A DNA stretch of 64,000 nt from Gymnothorax reevesii (lineage: Eukaryota; Chordata; Actinopteri; Anguilliformes; Muraenidae), in assembly GCA_029721435.1 (NCBI GenBank), contig CM056578.1, positions 12,524,313 to 12,588,312 on the forward strand. The letters run 5' to 3'. Positions 48,301-60,017 of the stretch are shown piece after piece; within the stretch, counting starts at the first letter, position 1, and the number at the start of each line of letters is the position of its first letter. The notes beneath the pieces were generated by a model. The model was not told the origin of the DNA. It did no database searches and saw only the letters and a list, made by a program, of their open reading frames with translations. A program made the translations under genes and the position numbers.

Positions 48301-51300
48301 CATATTTATTCATGGCATTACCAACTCCTAAAGAATCATTTTTCAAAATTTATGAACAGAAGATATTTAAATTTATATGGAATGACAAACCTGATAAAAT
48401 TAAACGTGTGTATTTCTACAATGATTATGTATCTGGTGGCCTAAAATTATTAAATTTAAAAGCTTTAAATCTTTCACTGAAGGCCTCATTCCAAAATTCT
48501 ATTTCAATTCAAACTGGTTTTCCAGTAAGTTACTTAAAAGTGTCCATCCTATGTTTGAAAAAGGATTCTTCCCATTCCTGCAGATTAAACCTGTGCATAT
48601 TAAGTTAATTACTGACATGTTTTTTAGCGTTTCCACCTTTCTGGAAGAAGCTCTACAGAGTTGGTTGCAATTTCAGTTTCATCCACCGGAAAATACAGAA
48701 CAAGTTCTACAACAAATAATATGGTTAAATTCCAATATACTTGTTGATAGAAAAATGATTTTCTGGAAACGCATGTTCGATAACGGAATTATTTTTTTAA
48801 AGGATATAGTGAATGAGGAAAATAAAATTATGTCCTACAGACAATTAACTAGTTTTTATGGAACTGTCTGCACACTGCAACAATATAATCAACTTATTGG
48901 AGCTTTACCAAATACTTGGAAATCAAAAATTATTAAAAGACCAGGAGGACATCTAGTCTGTCTGCCTCAAATGAAAATGGTACAATGGTTAAAGAAAATA
49001 AAGATTAATAAACATATATACACATTTTACTTAAGAATAAAGAATTTAGTTGCGACACCATATAGAATTCTAGATAGTTGGGAAAACTTGTTAGACACAC
49101 CAGTTCCATGGAATAAAGTCTTCAAAATTCTTTACAATTCATCACTTGATCCGAAGATAAGATATTTTCAATATAAGCTAATATATAAGTTTCTAGCAAC
49201 AAAAAAGATGCTAAATATCTGGGGAATTGAGCCGTCACCCCTCTGTCGATTCTGTCAAGAGGAAGCGGAGTCAGTAGTCCATTTGTTTTGGTACTGTCCT
49301 GTAACAGCCCTTTTTTGGATAAAGGTGCAAAATTGGATATCTCAGTATAATAGTATACAACTAGATTTATTTAAGGTATTACTGGGTGATGTAACTAAAG
49401 AAAAACATCAAATATGTAATATAATTGTATATCTTGCAAAAATATTTATTTTCAGGTTGACATCTGTTGGGGAGTTAAGACTTGAGAGATTCAAGAATTT
49501 TGTCATGTATTACAGTAGAATTGAGTGTGCGATGGCCTATGAGACGGGTCTTGTAATTTATGCCAAAAGATGGGATAAAATTCGGGAGGCTGAAGGTTGG
49601 GAATAACAAAGAGATGGAATGGATGAGCTAATAGTTACAAATGCCAAAAATATAAAACTCTGTGAATGTAATCTTTATTGTATTGTATTTTATTTTAGTT
49701 TTTTTTATTTTATTTTATTTTATTTTTTGTTTTTCATGGGTGTGTGTTTTGTTGGGTGATGGTAGGAGGATTCATACTTAATTATATAACTGATTTAATG
49801 AATAAAGTTGTCCTCCAAAGTGGGGGGGTGGTGGCGGGATAGAAAAAAAAAAAAAAAAAAAAAAAAATTCCGTTCATGATCAAGGTCACAGTCACTAGTA
49901 GCACCTAAGATCCGAGAAAGTGCACCTTTTTCCGAGAAATTCCTACAAAAATGTAGTTGTAGAATACACCAAGGTTTACTGAATATTTGAGGCCAAGTCA
50001 GTAAAACTCAGAAAAATTTAACCGAGGTGTCCCGAAGTCTGTCCGTTTTACATAACTTTTGACAACACCTCGATTTTCACTTTCTCTCAAGGTGCCCTCT
50101 TTTAAAAATGACATCATGTATCTGATTTGTTTGTGATTTGGTACTTTTGCAGATTGAATATATTCTGAATACTGAACAAGTGTTTTTATTGTTCTTAATA
50201 TAATGGCGGTGGTCTGCCCTTTGCCAGTTCCTGTATGCAGCACAGGCACAGCAGTCTGAACTACAGTACTGACCATTCCAAAGTTCCCATGAAATTTGGC
50301 AAATATTAATGTTTTTTCATAGATCTGAAAATTTTGCAGTGGCTGAAAAAATTGTAATAGTTTGCTTGAAAAATTTGGTAGCCAAAAAAAATTAAGGAAA
50401 ATTCGCAGGATGAATTATCACTGAATATTCGGCGAATTTCTGATTGGGGAAATTTGGAATGGCCAGAACTGTAAGCCAGTACTTCATTCAGACTTCATCT
50501 AGGCCCTGACTTATCAGCACTGCCTGTTCAACGAGGTGCAGTGTAATTAATTTGCTTAATTAATTGGTGCTTGGACTTCAGTGCCGGAGGAAGGTCTTTA
50601 ATGAGGCATGTGTTTAGACGGTCTTTGCTCACACCAGAAAAAAGGAGGTGTAGAGGCCTAGCAGACAAACTTCGGCCTATTTTGGGAAAATTTTTCCGAG
50701 GTTAACAGAGTTGGTCTCAAATATTCAGTAAACCTTGGTGTATTCTAAGTTTTTACGGGAATTTCTTGGAAAAAGGTTCACTTTCTCGGCTTTTGGGTGC
50801 TACTAGTGAGTGAAGTCATGGTCATGGATGTACTCAAATCAAACTTCTTGTTCACACAATGTTTTTATATGTTTGATTATTCTTCGTCAAATTTACTCAT
50901 GTGTCTCAAGGGCAGGTGGAATGGAGGGGCTGCTGTGTTTTTGCAGTGTCCCACAACCACTTTTCTAGTTTTATTTGATGACATGAGACATGCATGAGAC
51001 AAATAAGTTTCTGACTCTGTTGAACTTTTATTATTGTTTAGAATAAGAACTTATGTTGCCTCCATTCTTGCTTTGCTTTCTTTTCCAAGTTATACTTTAC
51101 AACTCTAAAATATAAAAAAATGTTGTATGAATTTTATATTAGTGAAATTCATGGAATAAGATTTGTGCTGTAAAAAGAGTGTCTCAAAATTTCGTTGCAT
51201 TTCTCATCATAATGTTGCTTTTATCAGGTTGCCCTGAAATTTGTCGACAAACAGGAGGAGGAGGAACTTGTTGTGAGTACTGTGCATCATTTGTTAAACT

Positions 51301-54300
51301 CTGAATTGTTTACTACCCACCGTTTTAGGATATTAGATGGTAGTTATCACCTCTTTATTAGCTTTGATTTTGTGAAAATCAAAAGATGTTTTAGTTTGGT
51401 ATCCTGAGGCTGTGCTCCATAACATAAACCGTCCCGCCCAGTCACCGACAAGAGTTGACAGTTATGGAAGCATGGGAAGGAGGGAACTATGGCAGAGGCG
51501 GGCTACCTCTGTTTTGTTTGAGTTCGAATGTGAACAGAAGTGAAAGTAAACAAACTTGCATAGTACACCTTTAACTGTCACCTGCAATTTCTCACATTCA
51601 GCCCGGATTGGTATACCACATTTCAAATGCTCACTGCTCCCATATACAATAGTTCTACTACACATGCATGGTCTAATTGGAAAGAAAAGACATAGAGGTT
51701 TTCAATGAAATGCCTCATGAAATGTTGTAACCTACTGTCAGAGAGTTATTGAGACTAGAATAACGAGATATATTTCTGCTTCCGTCATACAAGTCCGAAT
51801 AAGACTTTGCCAATTATTTTGGGCTTATGGGATGAATTTTCAGAGGCTACCAGGCCATGGCCACAGGCCTCATGCATTTGTGGTCAAAAGTTGATCCTAA
51901 TGGAATGAAAAATGAATATTTTACAGATTTATTTGTAAATGTATGTCCATGCGTTTGCCTGTATTGGTGGTTGAGGATTTAAGTCATAGTTTACAAATGA
52001 AGGTTGATTTGCTTGAAAATTTTGTAGGGCCCAGTGACAGTAAATAAGTGAACCCTGCTGTTCCTTATAGCATCTTCTTGACTACAGCCAGATTATGCCC
52101 CGTCTTACCAAATTTACTTCATCTCTCTGCAGCCGGGACAGAGGGCTGAAGATCCAGTGGAAGTGCAGCTCATGAGTCTAGTCAACCGAAATGGGGGCCA
52201 TTGGAACATCTTGAAATTGTATGAGTGTTTCAACAAACCAGACCAATATGTCATGGTGCTGGAGCGGCCAGACCAGTGCATGGACCTCCCAGACTTCGTG
52301 AAGTCCCAAAATGGCCGACTGAACGAGCAAATGGCACAAGTTGTGACGATACAACTGCTGTTGGCACTTGAGCACTGCCAGGAGAGTGGTGTTTTCCATC
52401 GGGACGTGAAACCAGAAAATGTCCTGATTGAGAAAAATACGCTTCGTGCCATCTTAATCGATTTTGGGTGCGGGGATCTGTGGTGGGATACTCCATACAC
52501 CACGTATGCAGGTCAGTGAGAGGATTGCTTTGGACCTTTTATAGCATTTGGAAGAGTGTTAATACTGACAGTCTTAAGGGCACTGGAAGTTCGTTCTGTG
52601 TCTCAGTGGAACATTGAGTGTGCCAATCTAACCAGGTCCTTCCACTTATATAGGTTGTTCAATGACTTACTCAAATGGTTTTTCAAGGTTTTTTTGACAC
52701 TTGTATCTGTTGCTCTTTCAGGTACGGCGTTGTTTGCACCTCCCGAGTGGTTTACAAAGGGGACGTACCATGCTGGCCCCGCCACTGTATGGTCCTTAGG
52801 GGTCACGCTCTTTGAGCTTGTGTGTGGTTTCCTGCCATTTAAAATCGATGACTTGCTGGTTGGCAGGATTATGCTCCAGTTCCCCCCAGGACTGTCCACT
52901 GGTGAGACTTGACTTTTCTCTCATTACGTACCTGATACAAATTTCTACTGTCTTCACCATCCAATCATATTTTTGCTTCAGCTTCTTTTACCTCCCCTGT
53001 CCAATCATATACAGTACCTGTCAAAAGTTTGACCGCACCCACATTTTTCTTACAATGTATTTTAAATAAAGAAATAAGCAGCCTTTAATTTGCAAAAAAA
53101 AAGGTCTAATTCTTAAATCCATCTAACTAACCACTATTTGTTGTCATATTTGCAGCACATTTCACTTTTAAAAAAATTTTTTTTAAACAAGGGCAGTCAT
53201 ATGACTATCGCAAATTTGTACGGCTGCAAGGCTGTCTAACTTCCCAAAGACAAGCTGCACTTGAGGTGGCTTTTCATCAACCTTTTCGCCCAATAAGTCC
53301 CAAAACCGCTTGACTTTAATTCGGCTGTTGGCAAATAGGAGTTTATTTGTCTGTTGACTTTGCAAAATGTGGCTTCTTTGAGAATGGCTAAATTTAGCGC
53401 ACTATTCAAACAAGTAAATTATTCTCTTTTCACTTCTGACTGTTCACCTTTTACAAGATTCCATTTGAGACTATATATAGAAGTTAAGCTGTTTAAATTT
53501 CTCTCAGAACAGAGTGCTGTGACATTTGCAAAGTGTGTCCAAACTTTTGACAGACCCTGTCCATCTCTTTTTGCCATCAACAGACCTCATGCACTTCATC
53601 AGCTGGTGCTTGGTACCCAGCGTGGAGGGCAGGGCCACACTGGCAGAGCTCCTGCATCATCGTTGGTTCGATTCCATCAGTCAGACCCAAGGTTGCCATT
53701 ATTTTCTGTGTTGTGCAGACATGCTGGACTGATGAAACTCATGGCCTGTCAAACTTTTCTCTGGCCCTGTGTGACCTGACCTTGACAATCTCTTCCAGTG
53801 ACCACAACAGGGCAGGAGAGGGAGAGCCGGCAAGAGGAGGAATTGGGCTGCAGTAGCTCTTCCAGTTCAGAAGTTAGTGAGGGCGAGTCAGTTGAAGTTG
53901 AAGAGCTGCATAGACGTGTGTGGGAGAGTCAGGACTCCTCTAGCTCACGCCTGGCACGAGTAAGGAAAGGAGTAGAAGACAGTGAGGGGGACAGGCAAGC
54001 CAATAGAGGAGAGGACTTGAAAGAACATGGCCACAGCGCCCGCGTGCCTGAGGTTTTTGCGCTTCCAGACCTTTGTGGTGTGTGGAGAAGAACAGTACAG
54101 CTCTCTACGTCCTTAGTGGAGCCGGTGGAGGACAGGGCTGTGCCGGATCAGCAGAGAGTTCAACACTGGCTCCACCCCATCTGCGCAGCACCAGGTACTT
54201 CTGTGTTAAGCTCTTTCTTTTACTGCTCTTACTCTTTTAAAGGTATGACAGAATGCATTCTGCTACAGCGCATCAGTGTGTGTACAGTGTCGGTGCCCTG

Positions 54301-54459
54301 TGCATTGATATGATCAGCGCTGATCTGGAATTTGTTCCTCTGTTCTCTCTCTGCCCAGAATCCAGCTACATCCCAGATAATGGCAGTGGCGTCTCTGCAT
54401 TTGGGGCCAGTGGGGCCAGGCCCCACCAGATGTCGCTGTGGAGCAATATGCTGCCGTGA
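45359..54459 (+). CDS. PIM-like serine/threonine kinase, module C
   Basis: Exons 45359-45519, 51228-51272, 52133-52511, 52722-52901, 53584-53691, 53799-54194, 54359-54459 (TGA). Phases agree throughout; about 455 residues. Landmarks: GEGGFSSVYAG (third glycine of the loop is Ser), VALKFVDK, PVEV, LERPD, HRDVKPEN, IDFGCGD, FAPPEW, VEGRAT. It differs from A by a Trp for Lys after GDLW and by keeping a codon A lost (FVKSQNG). The first exon has no usable upstream ATG and fits in-phase splicing from module B across 109 bases. Intron 1 (5.7 kb) is bloated by repeats and an L1-like insertion. The last two exons add an acidic Ser-rich tail, a repeated kinase C-terminal strip and hAT-derived final residues. 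Likely a catalytically competent kinase, but the Gly-to-Ser change could lower ATP affinity. Confidence 0.85.
45520..46020 (+). repeat. Diverged AAGGTCA-rich intronic repeats
   Basis: Start of module C's intron 1. From about 45730 a unit related to 46259-46649 appears (shared 'cttcaaaagtatttatgata', 'ggcaaattcc' and 'caaggtcaaggtca' words). No gene is seen. Confidence 0.6.
46021..46258 (+). mobile_element. Hairpin-ended element in intron 1 of module C
   Basis: About 238 bases inserted between acactgtaat and aatttcaaaag of the diverged repeat. The left end is a hairpin (tatcccccgaac gaa gttcgaggata, 46023-46048), and a tgggggatacatgtgctc-like segment lies near the right end. The same design as the elements at 43303 and 17509, without the tetranucleotide core. 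The left copy begins inside it. Confidence 0.55.
46650..49864 (+). mobile_element. L1/Tx1-like LINE, 5'-truncated, with 18-bp target duplication
   Basis: 3.2 kb ending in a poly(A) run (49843-49864). It is flanked by an 18-bp direct repeat at 46632-46649 and 49865-49882 (aaattccgttcatgatca). The left copy shows the empty site at about 455-472. It starts within ORF2 after the endonuclease domain, so it is 5'-truncated. The poly(A) tail and clean target duplication indicate target-primed reverse transcription. It lies in the sense direction in intron 1 of module C. Confidence 0.92.
46671..49606 (+). pseudogene. LINE ORF2 reverse transcriptase, one frameshift
   Basis: The first frame, 46671-48608, carries the reverse transcriptase: QRGKSPGLDGIPIEVY, SGFIQGRNISNNIR, ADLEKAFDKIRWDF, GVKQGCPLSPYLF, and the catalytic MYADDTIFLL. 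The second frame, open from before 48551 to 49606, carries the C-terminal thumb/linker region and a zf-RVT type zinc knuckle (CRFCQEEAESVVHLFWYC). The frames switch by one base near 48510, where frame 2 reads WFSSKLLKSVHPMFEKG. The endonuclease domain is missing. Only one disabling lesion besides truncation suggests a recent copy. Confidence 0.9.
49892..50809. mobile_element. Inverted-repeat element, right copy
   Basis: Same element and same position in the intron as 483-1401, with both ends (tcactagtagcacc ... ggtgctactagtga) kept. It begins 9 bp after the LINE's right target duplication. Confidence 0.65.
50810..51227 (+). other. Intronic sequence of module C, no gene seen
   Basis: Counterpart of 1402-1819, with a few base changes. 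No additional insertion. Confidence 0.6.
51273..52132 (+). other. Intron of module C, no gene seen
   Basis: The 860-base intron between the ATP-lysine exon and the catalytic-loop exon. It matches 1865-2727, with gtgagt donor and ctgcag acceptor intact. No repeat or RNA gene recognised. Confidence 0.65.
53012..53559. mobile_element. Tc1/mariner-type non-autonomous element, right copy
   Basis: Same insertion as 3604-4151, between exons 52722-52901 and 53584-53691. The ends cagtacctgtcaaaagtttg and caaacttttgacagaccctg are unchanged. Confidence 0.75.
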
Positions 54460-55975
54460 ATTAATTGTAACAGAATCTGCCTTTGTCGCAAATGTAATTA
54501 TATAACGATCGATTCTTATAAAAAGACAATTCTGTTTCATATATTTGTGTGTGTGTGTTTATATAAATATAGTCAAAGATATTTGTCAGAATGCTGACAG
54601 GCTTAGTTGTCAAAGCCTATTCCTCTCAAAGCACCTGAAAATGGGACCGGCTCTCTGGCGCTTCTTTAAGTAATTAACCGCTGAAATCTCAGTGCGCATG
54701 TCCAACACGGTCTCAATAGATCGCTGTGGGGCACAATCACGACGGCCCCACGCTGAGACCATCCAATAAAAATTTTGGGATGACTTGCCGTCAGTATGTA
54801 ATGTGCAGTAGTTCAACCACAGCTAGCTTGATTGGCTATTTATGTTACTTACCAACTTACCAATGCGAAATAATGAACAAAGTAGACTTTTCAATCAAAG
54901 TAAGATTTAGCAATTGCCACTTGAGCAAAAATTAGAAATAAAACGTTTAGGACCTCACCAGCCAGCAGATTTTGACATCATCCAAGCTGGAAAGGGCGAA
55001 CCCGCTCCCTCACCCCCGAGTGCAGTTTTTGCAGTTTTTTTACCTGCTGATGCCAGAAGTGGACATTCTATAACACACTGCAAAAACGAAACATTAATGC
55101 AGCTACGATCAACCGCGTCATGGCGAGCTTCTAGAGTAGGCGTGGGCTGATTTAGAGAGAAAGTGGATGATATTGCACAAGCGAGAGAGACGGCTCATAC
55201 GAAACGAAGGAAAAAAACACTCCTGCTGTTATGAGGAGGCTTGTGATACTGTGTCAGTTCAGCTGGAGGTGAGATATCACAAGAGTGATCACCTTATAGC
55301 CGCAAAGCTTGTGGACTGCACACTTTTCAGTAAGTTCAGCGATTCTTTTTCAAGTGCTGAATTTGAATGTGCTATCAAAATGTGGCCAATTCGAAATAAA
55401 ATTAAGCTCGAAACTGAACTGAAATCTCTGCACAGTCACTCAGAGTTGCTCGCAGGGAATACTCTGTCACTGCTGCAGTTGATTTATGACATCAAACTCC
55501 AGGATGCCTAACCTGAGACTATGTCACTGCTAGAAATCATCACAACACCAATGACCACTGCTGAGTCGGAGAGAGAAACTTTTCAAAATTAAAAAGAATC
55601 AAAACATTTACAAGAACACAATGGGGCAGCAGAGGTTAAATGCACTGGCTATGCTGTCCATTGAAAATGAATTCATCCATGGATTACGGGACTTTGACAG
55701 AAGGGTCATTGAGAAGTTCTCAGATGAAAGATCGACGTGCATCTTTTCCTTTCAAGAGAGAGTGACCATTTTTATTAACCCATTAATAAAGGTTGAAACC
55801 TTTCACACAAACCCCATTTTATATTAACCCCGTTTATATAAAATTGCATTTCTAGTATGTGGCTCATTTAATATTGAGCAAATATGGGTTGTAGGCAGAG
55901 TCACAGAAAAGTCAGAGGCTACGTATAACTGGTCTGTTGTGCCCCACTGGACTGTTCATGCCAGAGACGCCACTG
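54384..55975 (+). mobile_element. hAT-family element, right copy
   Basis: Same insertion as 4976-6567. The right end here is agagacgccactg, a better match to the left end than in the left copy. Flanks are gataatgg (54376-54383) and gttaatgg (55976-55983). It again supplies the stop codon of the kinase module. Confidence 0.8.
55167..55827 (+). pseudogene. hAT (ZMYM1-like) transposase relic, right copy
   Basis: Counterpart of 5759-6419. It carries an extra stop: the codon after LQDA is TAA-type here (gatgcctaacc, about 55507), so the first frame is 114 codons long. The LNALAMLSIENE segment is kept in the second frame (55621-55827). Continued decay after duplication, as expected of an unselected relic. 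Confidence 0.8.
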
Positions 55976-57196
55976 GTTAATGGGCAAAGACAGTCTCATG
56001 TCCTGGAGTACGCAGGGAATTGGGTGACAGGGTATGTTCCTCTCTGACACTGTTCATCCTGACTGGCCCTAAAGTATAACCTTATTTAATTGGTCAGCGG
56101 TTTTTCTGATTGTGCATTCCTGCCCAGCTATTTTCATAGTAATATAACTACAATGAATGCAACGCTCCCCCAATGCCACAACAGACCACAATGCAAAATG
56201 TAAGAAAACCATAACTATTATGACTACTATCTGGTATATGGAGAGTTGATGACTATATGTCTGATGGAGTAAGAACTTCAGTTTTTCACTAAATTCTAGT
56301 CTTTTTCCTTCAGAATTCCAGAAAATGGTCGCTTGGATGCGCCACCTGGCCTTGCTGTCTCCATCCAGGACCACGTGCAAAATTTCAATCAAGGCTCAGA
56401 GAGATTTGTGTTGAGGCAAAATTTGGCAATTGAAAATTAAGCAGCTTGCTCACAGTAAGTGTAGGGGGCATTTTTTTATGAAGGGGTGATGGCAAAATTA
56501 GATATATCCTGTAAGGCCAGACCAAGTTAATTTTTTGAAGTACGGATTTTTTTTTTTTTTTTTTCTCAAAATTTCTAGGGTTGATTGCTCAGAAGAAAAT
56601 GCAAAAAAAAAAAACACAAAATGGTGGATTTATGAATACAGCACAAAGAGTCCAAAGACGATTGGCAAACAACAAACAAATGTTCATGTAATCATTCTTA
56701 AAGTGGTTTGTTTAGCTGTGAACTGGGCGGTTTTGATTCAGTTTCAAACCTTTTTGTGTTAAATCATGAAGATTGATGGCGGTCGGAGTTTATCGTGTTA
56801 AATGCCATTTCTTATGCCAATTTCAAATAAAGAAGACATCAGACAAGAAGAAAGAACCGCCAATCCAAAACCTGAATCACTTTTATCGAATAAACTGTCA
56901 TTGAAGACATTGTGATATGCAAGGTACATCTACGGCCTCTCCGACAACTGGGCTGTTAGTTGTCATCGGCATACGCCTCCTACTTGTGCCCTGATGCATC
57001 TGGAATCATCGAAGCCCAACGGTGCCTGAAGCCTTAAAATATGTCGCTGTGGAGCAATATGGAGCCTTGCAAATAGCTGGTGGTTGGTGATTGGCTATTT
57101 GGCTTTCATCTTTATTTCTGCTGTCTTTTCCTAATTGCATGCGGGGCTCTGCAGTCCCATGTCCATTGCTGGCTAACATTACAAAAAATATGTATA
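55976..57196. other. 3' flank of module C with the possible orphan exon
   Basis: Counterpart of 6568-7786. The donor gacag|gtatgt and the acceptor ctttttccttcag with the following open frame (about 56316-56440, ending TAA) are both unchanged. The 21-bp word shared with the hAT element is at 57041-57061. No other feature. Confidence 0.4.
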
Positions 57197-58520
57197 TACT
57201 ACTCAAAAAAATAAAGGGAACACTAAAATAACACATCCAAGATCTGAATGAATGGAATATTTTTATTAAATACTTTGTTCTTTACATAGTTGAATGTGCT
57301 GACAACAAAATCTCACAAAAATTATTGATGGAAATCATATTTATTAACCCACGGAGGTCTGGTTTTGGAGTCACACTCAAAATCATAGAGCAAAAACACA
57401 CTACAGGCTGATCCAACTTTGATGTAATGTCCTTAAAAGAAGTCAAAATGAGGCTCAGTAGTATGTGTGGCCTCCACGTGCCTGTATGACCTCCCTACAA
57501 TGCCTGGGCATGTTCCTGATGAGGTGGCTGATGGTCTCCTGAGGGATCTCCTCCCAGACCTGGACTAAGGCATCCGTCAACTCCTGGACAGTCTGTGGTG
57601 CAACATGGCGTTGGTGGATGGAGCGAGACATGATGTCCCAGATGTGCTCAACTGGATTCAGGTCTGGGGAACGGGCGGGCCAGTTCATAGCATCAGTACC
57701 TTTGTCTCGCAGGAACTGCTGACACACTCCAGCCACATGAAGTCTAGCAATGTCTTGCATTAGGAGGAACCCAGGGCCAACCGCACCAGCATATGGTCTC
57801 ACAAGGGGTCTGAAGATTTCATCCCGGTACCTAATGGCAGTCAGGCTACCTCTGGCGAGCACATGGAGGGCTGTGCGGCCTCCCAAAGAAATGCCACCCC
57901 ACACCATTACTGACCCACTGCCAAACCGGTCATGCTGGAGGATGTCACAGGCAGCAAAACGTTCTCCACAGCGTCTCCAGACTCTGTCACGTCTGTCCCA
58001 TGTGCTCAGTGTGAACCTGCTTTCATCTGTGAAGAGCACAGGGCACCAGTGGGAAATTTGCCAGTCGTGGGGTTCTCTGGAAAATGCCAAACATCCTGCA
58101 TGGTGTTGGGCTGTAAGCACAACCCCCACCTGTGGACATGGGGCCCTCATAGCATCCTCATGGAGTGGGTTTCTGACCGTTTGAGCAGACACATGCACAT
58201 CTGTGGCCTGCTGGAGGTCATTTTGCAGGGCTCTGGCAGTGCTCCTCCTGTTCCTCCTGGCACAAAGGTGGAGGTAGCGGTCCTGCTGCTGGGTTGTTGC
58301 CCTCCTACGGCCTCCTCCACATCTCCTTATGTACTGGCGTGTCTCCTGGTAGCGCCTCCATGCTCTGGACACTACGCTGACAGACACAGCAAACCTTCTT
58401 GCCACAGCTCGCATTGATGTGCCATCCTGGATGAGCTGCACTACCTGAGCCACTTGTGTGGATTGTAGAGTCTGTCTCATGCTGCCACTAGAGTGAAAGC
58501 ACCGCCAGCATTCAAGAGTT
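57197..58520 (-). mobile_element. Tc1-like transposon, right copy
   Basis: Counterpart of 7787-9110, with one terminal motif only (tactactcaaaaaaataaag). Confidence 0.8.
57455..58480 (-). CDS. Tc1-like DDE transposase, right copy
   Basis: 341 residues, open from start to stop. It differs from the left copy by three residues: R for G in [10 protein letters not shown] for G in LHEDGMRAP, and H for L in IHQRLVAPQ. The DD34E residues and the unusual QDIARLH are identical, so that change predates the duplication. With one transposon end missing and the second Asp motif altered, mobility is unlikely. The open frame probably persists because too little time has passed. Confidence 0.9.
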   Translation of the reverse strand: MRQTLQSTQVAQVVQLIQDGTSMRAVARRFAVSVSVVSRAWRRYQETRQYIRRCGGGRRRATTQQQDRYLHLCARRNRRSTARALQNDLQQATDVHVSAQTVRNPLHEDAMRAPCPQVGVVLTAQHHAGCLAFSREPHDWQISHWCPVLFTDESRFTLSTWDRRDRVWRRCGERFAACDILQHDRFGSGSVMVWGGISLGGRTALHVLARGSLTAIRYRDEIFRPLVRPYAGAVGPGFLLMQDIARLHVAGVCQQFLRDKGTDAMNWPARSPDLNPVEHIWDIMSRSIHQRHVAPQTVQELTDALVQVWEEIPQETISHLIRNMPRHCREVIQARGGHTYY

Positions 58521-58736
58521 AATTCGCTTTTTATTTATATGCATCTTTTCACAATACTGGAGAATTTTCATGGATAGTTGTTGTTCATGCATTTTTTGTA
58601 AGCAGATAATGATTGATACATTTAATTCATGTTCATTTTGTTTAGCACATCATGTCTGTGAAGGGGGCAGGGAGACTCAAAATGAGGAACCAATTGCAAC
58701 CACACCAGAGCAACTCAGAAGCCGCAGTTCCAGGGA

Positions 58737-58909
58737 TGCGTTTCCCGAAATCACGATGCTAACTTACCCATTGACTGTGAATGGACGAACCATTAACCAT
58801 AAAAAAAAACCACCCCACACAACACAGGGTGCATTTCTCAAAAGCATAGTTGCTAACTAAGTTAGCAATTTACGTAGTTCGTCCATTCACAGTCCATGGG
58901 CCTAACTAT
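58737..58909. repeat. Inverted-repeat element, right copy
   Basis: Counterpart of 9327-9500: gactgtgaatggacgaac on one side and gttcgtccattcacagtc on the other, around a short A-run. Confidence 0.55.
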
Positions 58910-58912
58910 GGA

Positions 58913-60017
58913 AAGCGCCCTCCATAATTATTGGCACCCCCGATGTTAATACTTTTTACAAACCCGTTTTGCCAACAAAACAGCACCTAATCTTCTCCTT
59001 TAATGTTTGACAAGATGGGAGAATACAGAAAAAGGGATCTTCGACCATGCCATGTACCCTAACAAGGTTCCCAGGGCCTCTGGAAGAGAAACAGGCCCAC
59101 ATCATCGGTGCTCCCCCACACTTCACAGTGGGCATGAGGTGCTTTTCTGCATACTCATCTTTTGTGTTCCGCCAGACCTTATAAAAGTGTTTGTTGCCAA
59201 ATGCTCTATCTTGGTCTCATCTGACCAAAGCACACGGTCCCAATTGAAGTCCCAGTACCGCTAAGTGAACTCCAGACGTTTGCGTTTATGATTGTGAATG
59301 AGAAAAGGTTTTTTCCGTGCATGCCTCCCAAACAGCTTGTTGGCATGTAGATAGCGCCTGATGGTTGTTTTGGGGACTTTGTGACCTCAAGATGCAACTA
59401 TTTGTTGCAATTCTTTAACAGTGAGCTTTGGAGAACTTTTTATTTCTCTTACCATCCTCCTCACTGTGCGTCGTGGCAAAATAACCTTGCATCCTCGTCC
59501 AGGCTTGTTTACCACTGTTCCAGTTGTTTTAAACTTCTTAATGATTCCTCTGACAGTAGATAAGGGCAGGTCCAGGCGAGTGGCTAATTTCTTGTCGCCA
59601 TTGCCTGACTTGTGAAGGTCGACACACATCTATCTTACTTGAATGGTGTGTTCCTTTGCCTTTCCCGTGGATAAGAGAAATTGCCTCTGTGTCACGTCAT
59701 ATTTATACCCCAGGGAAACAGGAAGTGATGATTTACTAATTAAATGTTCCTAGATACTCTGATCAACTTTGTAAACTACTGTAGAAATGATAGAAATACT
59801 TCAATTACATTTCATTCCTAGGGATTGTTAAGAACAGGTGATTTTATGAAAAATTATTTCTTAGTCAGGGATTTTTCCCTTAAAATTCACTTGAGTTGAA
59901 GGTTACATTTTTCTATAATTTTCAGTGTGAGAGTATGCTTCTGCAATAAAAATTGAATTTATTTCAAGGCTTCAATCACATCTTAATCAAGGGTGCCAAT
60001 AATTATGGAGGGCACTG
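58913..60017 (-). mobile_element. Tc1/mariner deletion derivative, right copy
   Basis: Counterpart of 9504-10608. The first base of the left end is changed (aagcgccctccataatt). The right end aataattatggagggcactg is followed by TA. Non-autonomous. Confidence 0.85.
59387..59629 (-). pseudogene. Tc1 transposase N-terminal fragment, right copy
   Basis: 80 codons, identical in layout to 9978-10220 with two changes (KKLATRLDLPLS). Helix-turn-helix and GRP-type linker only; no catalytic residues. Confidence 0.8.

Noticed and set aside
48551..49606. A separate gene downstream of the reverse transcriptase
   Set aside because: It is the C-terminal part of the same LINE ORF2 after a one-base frameshift.
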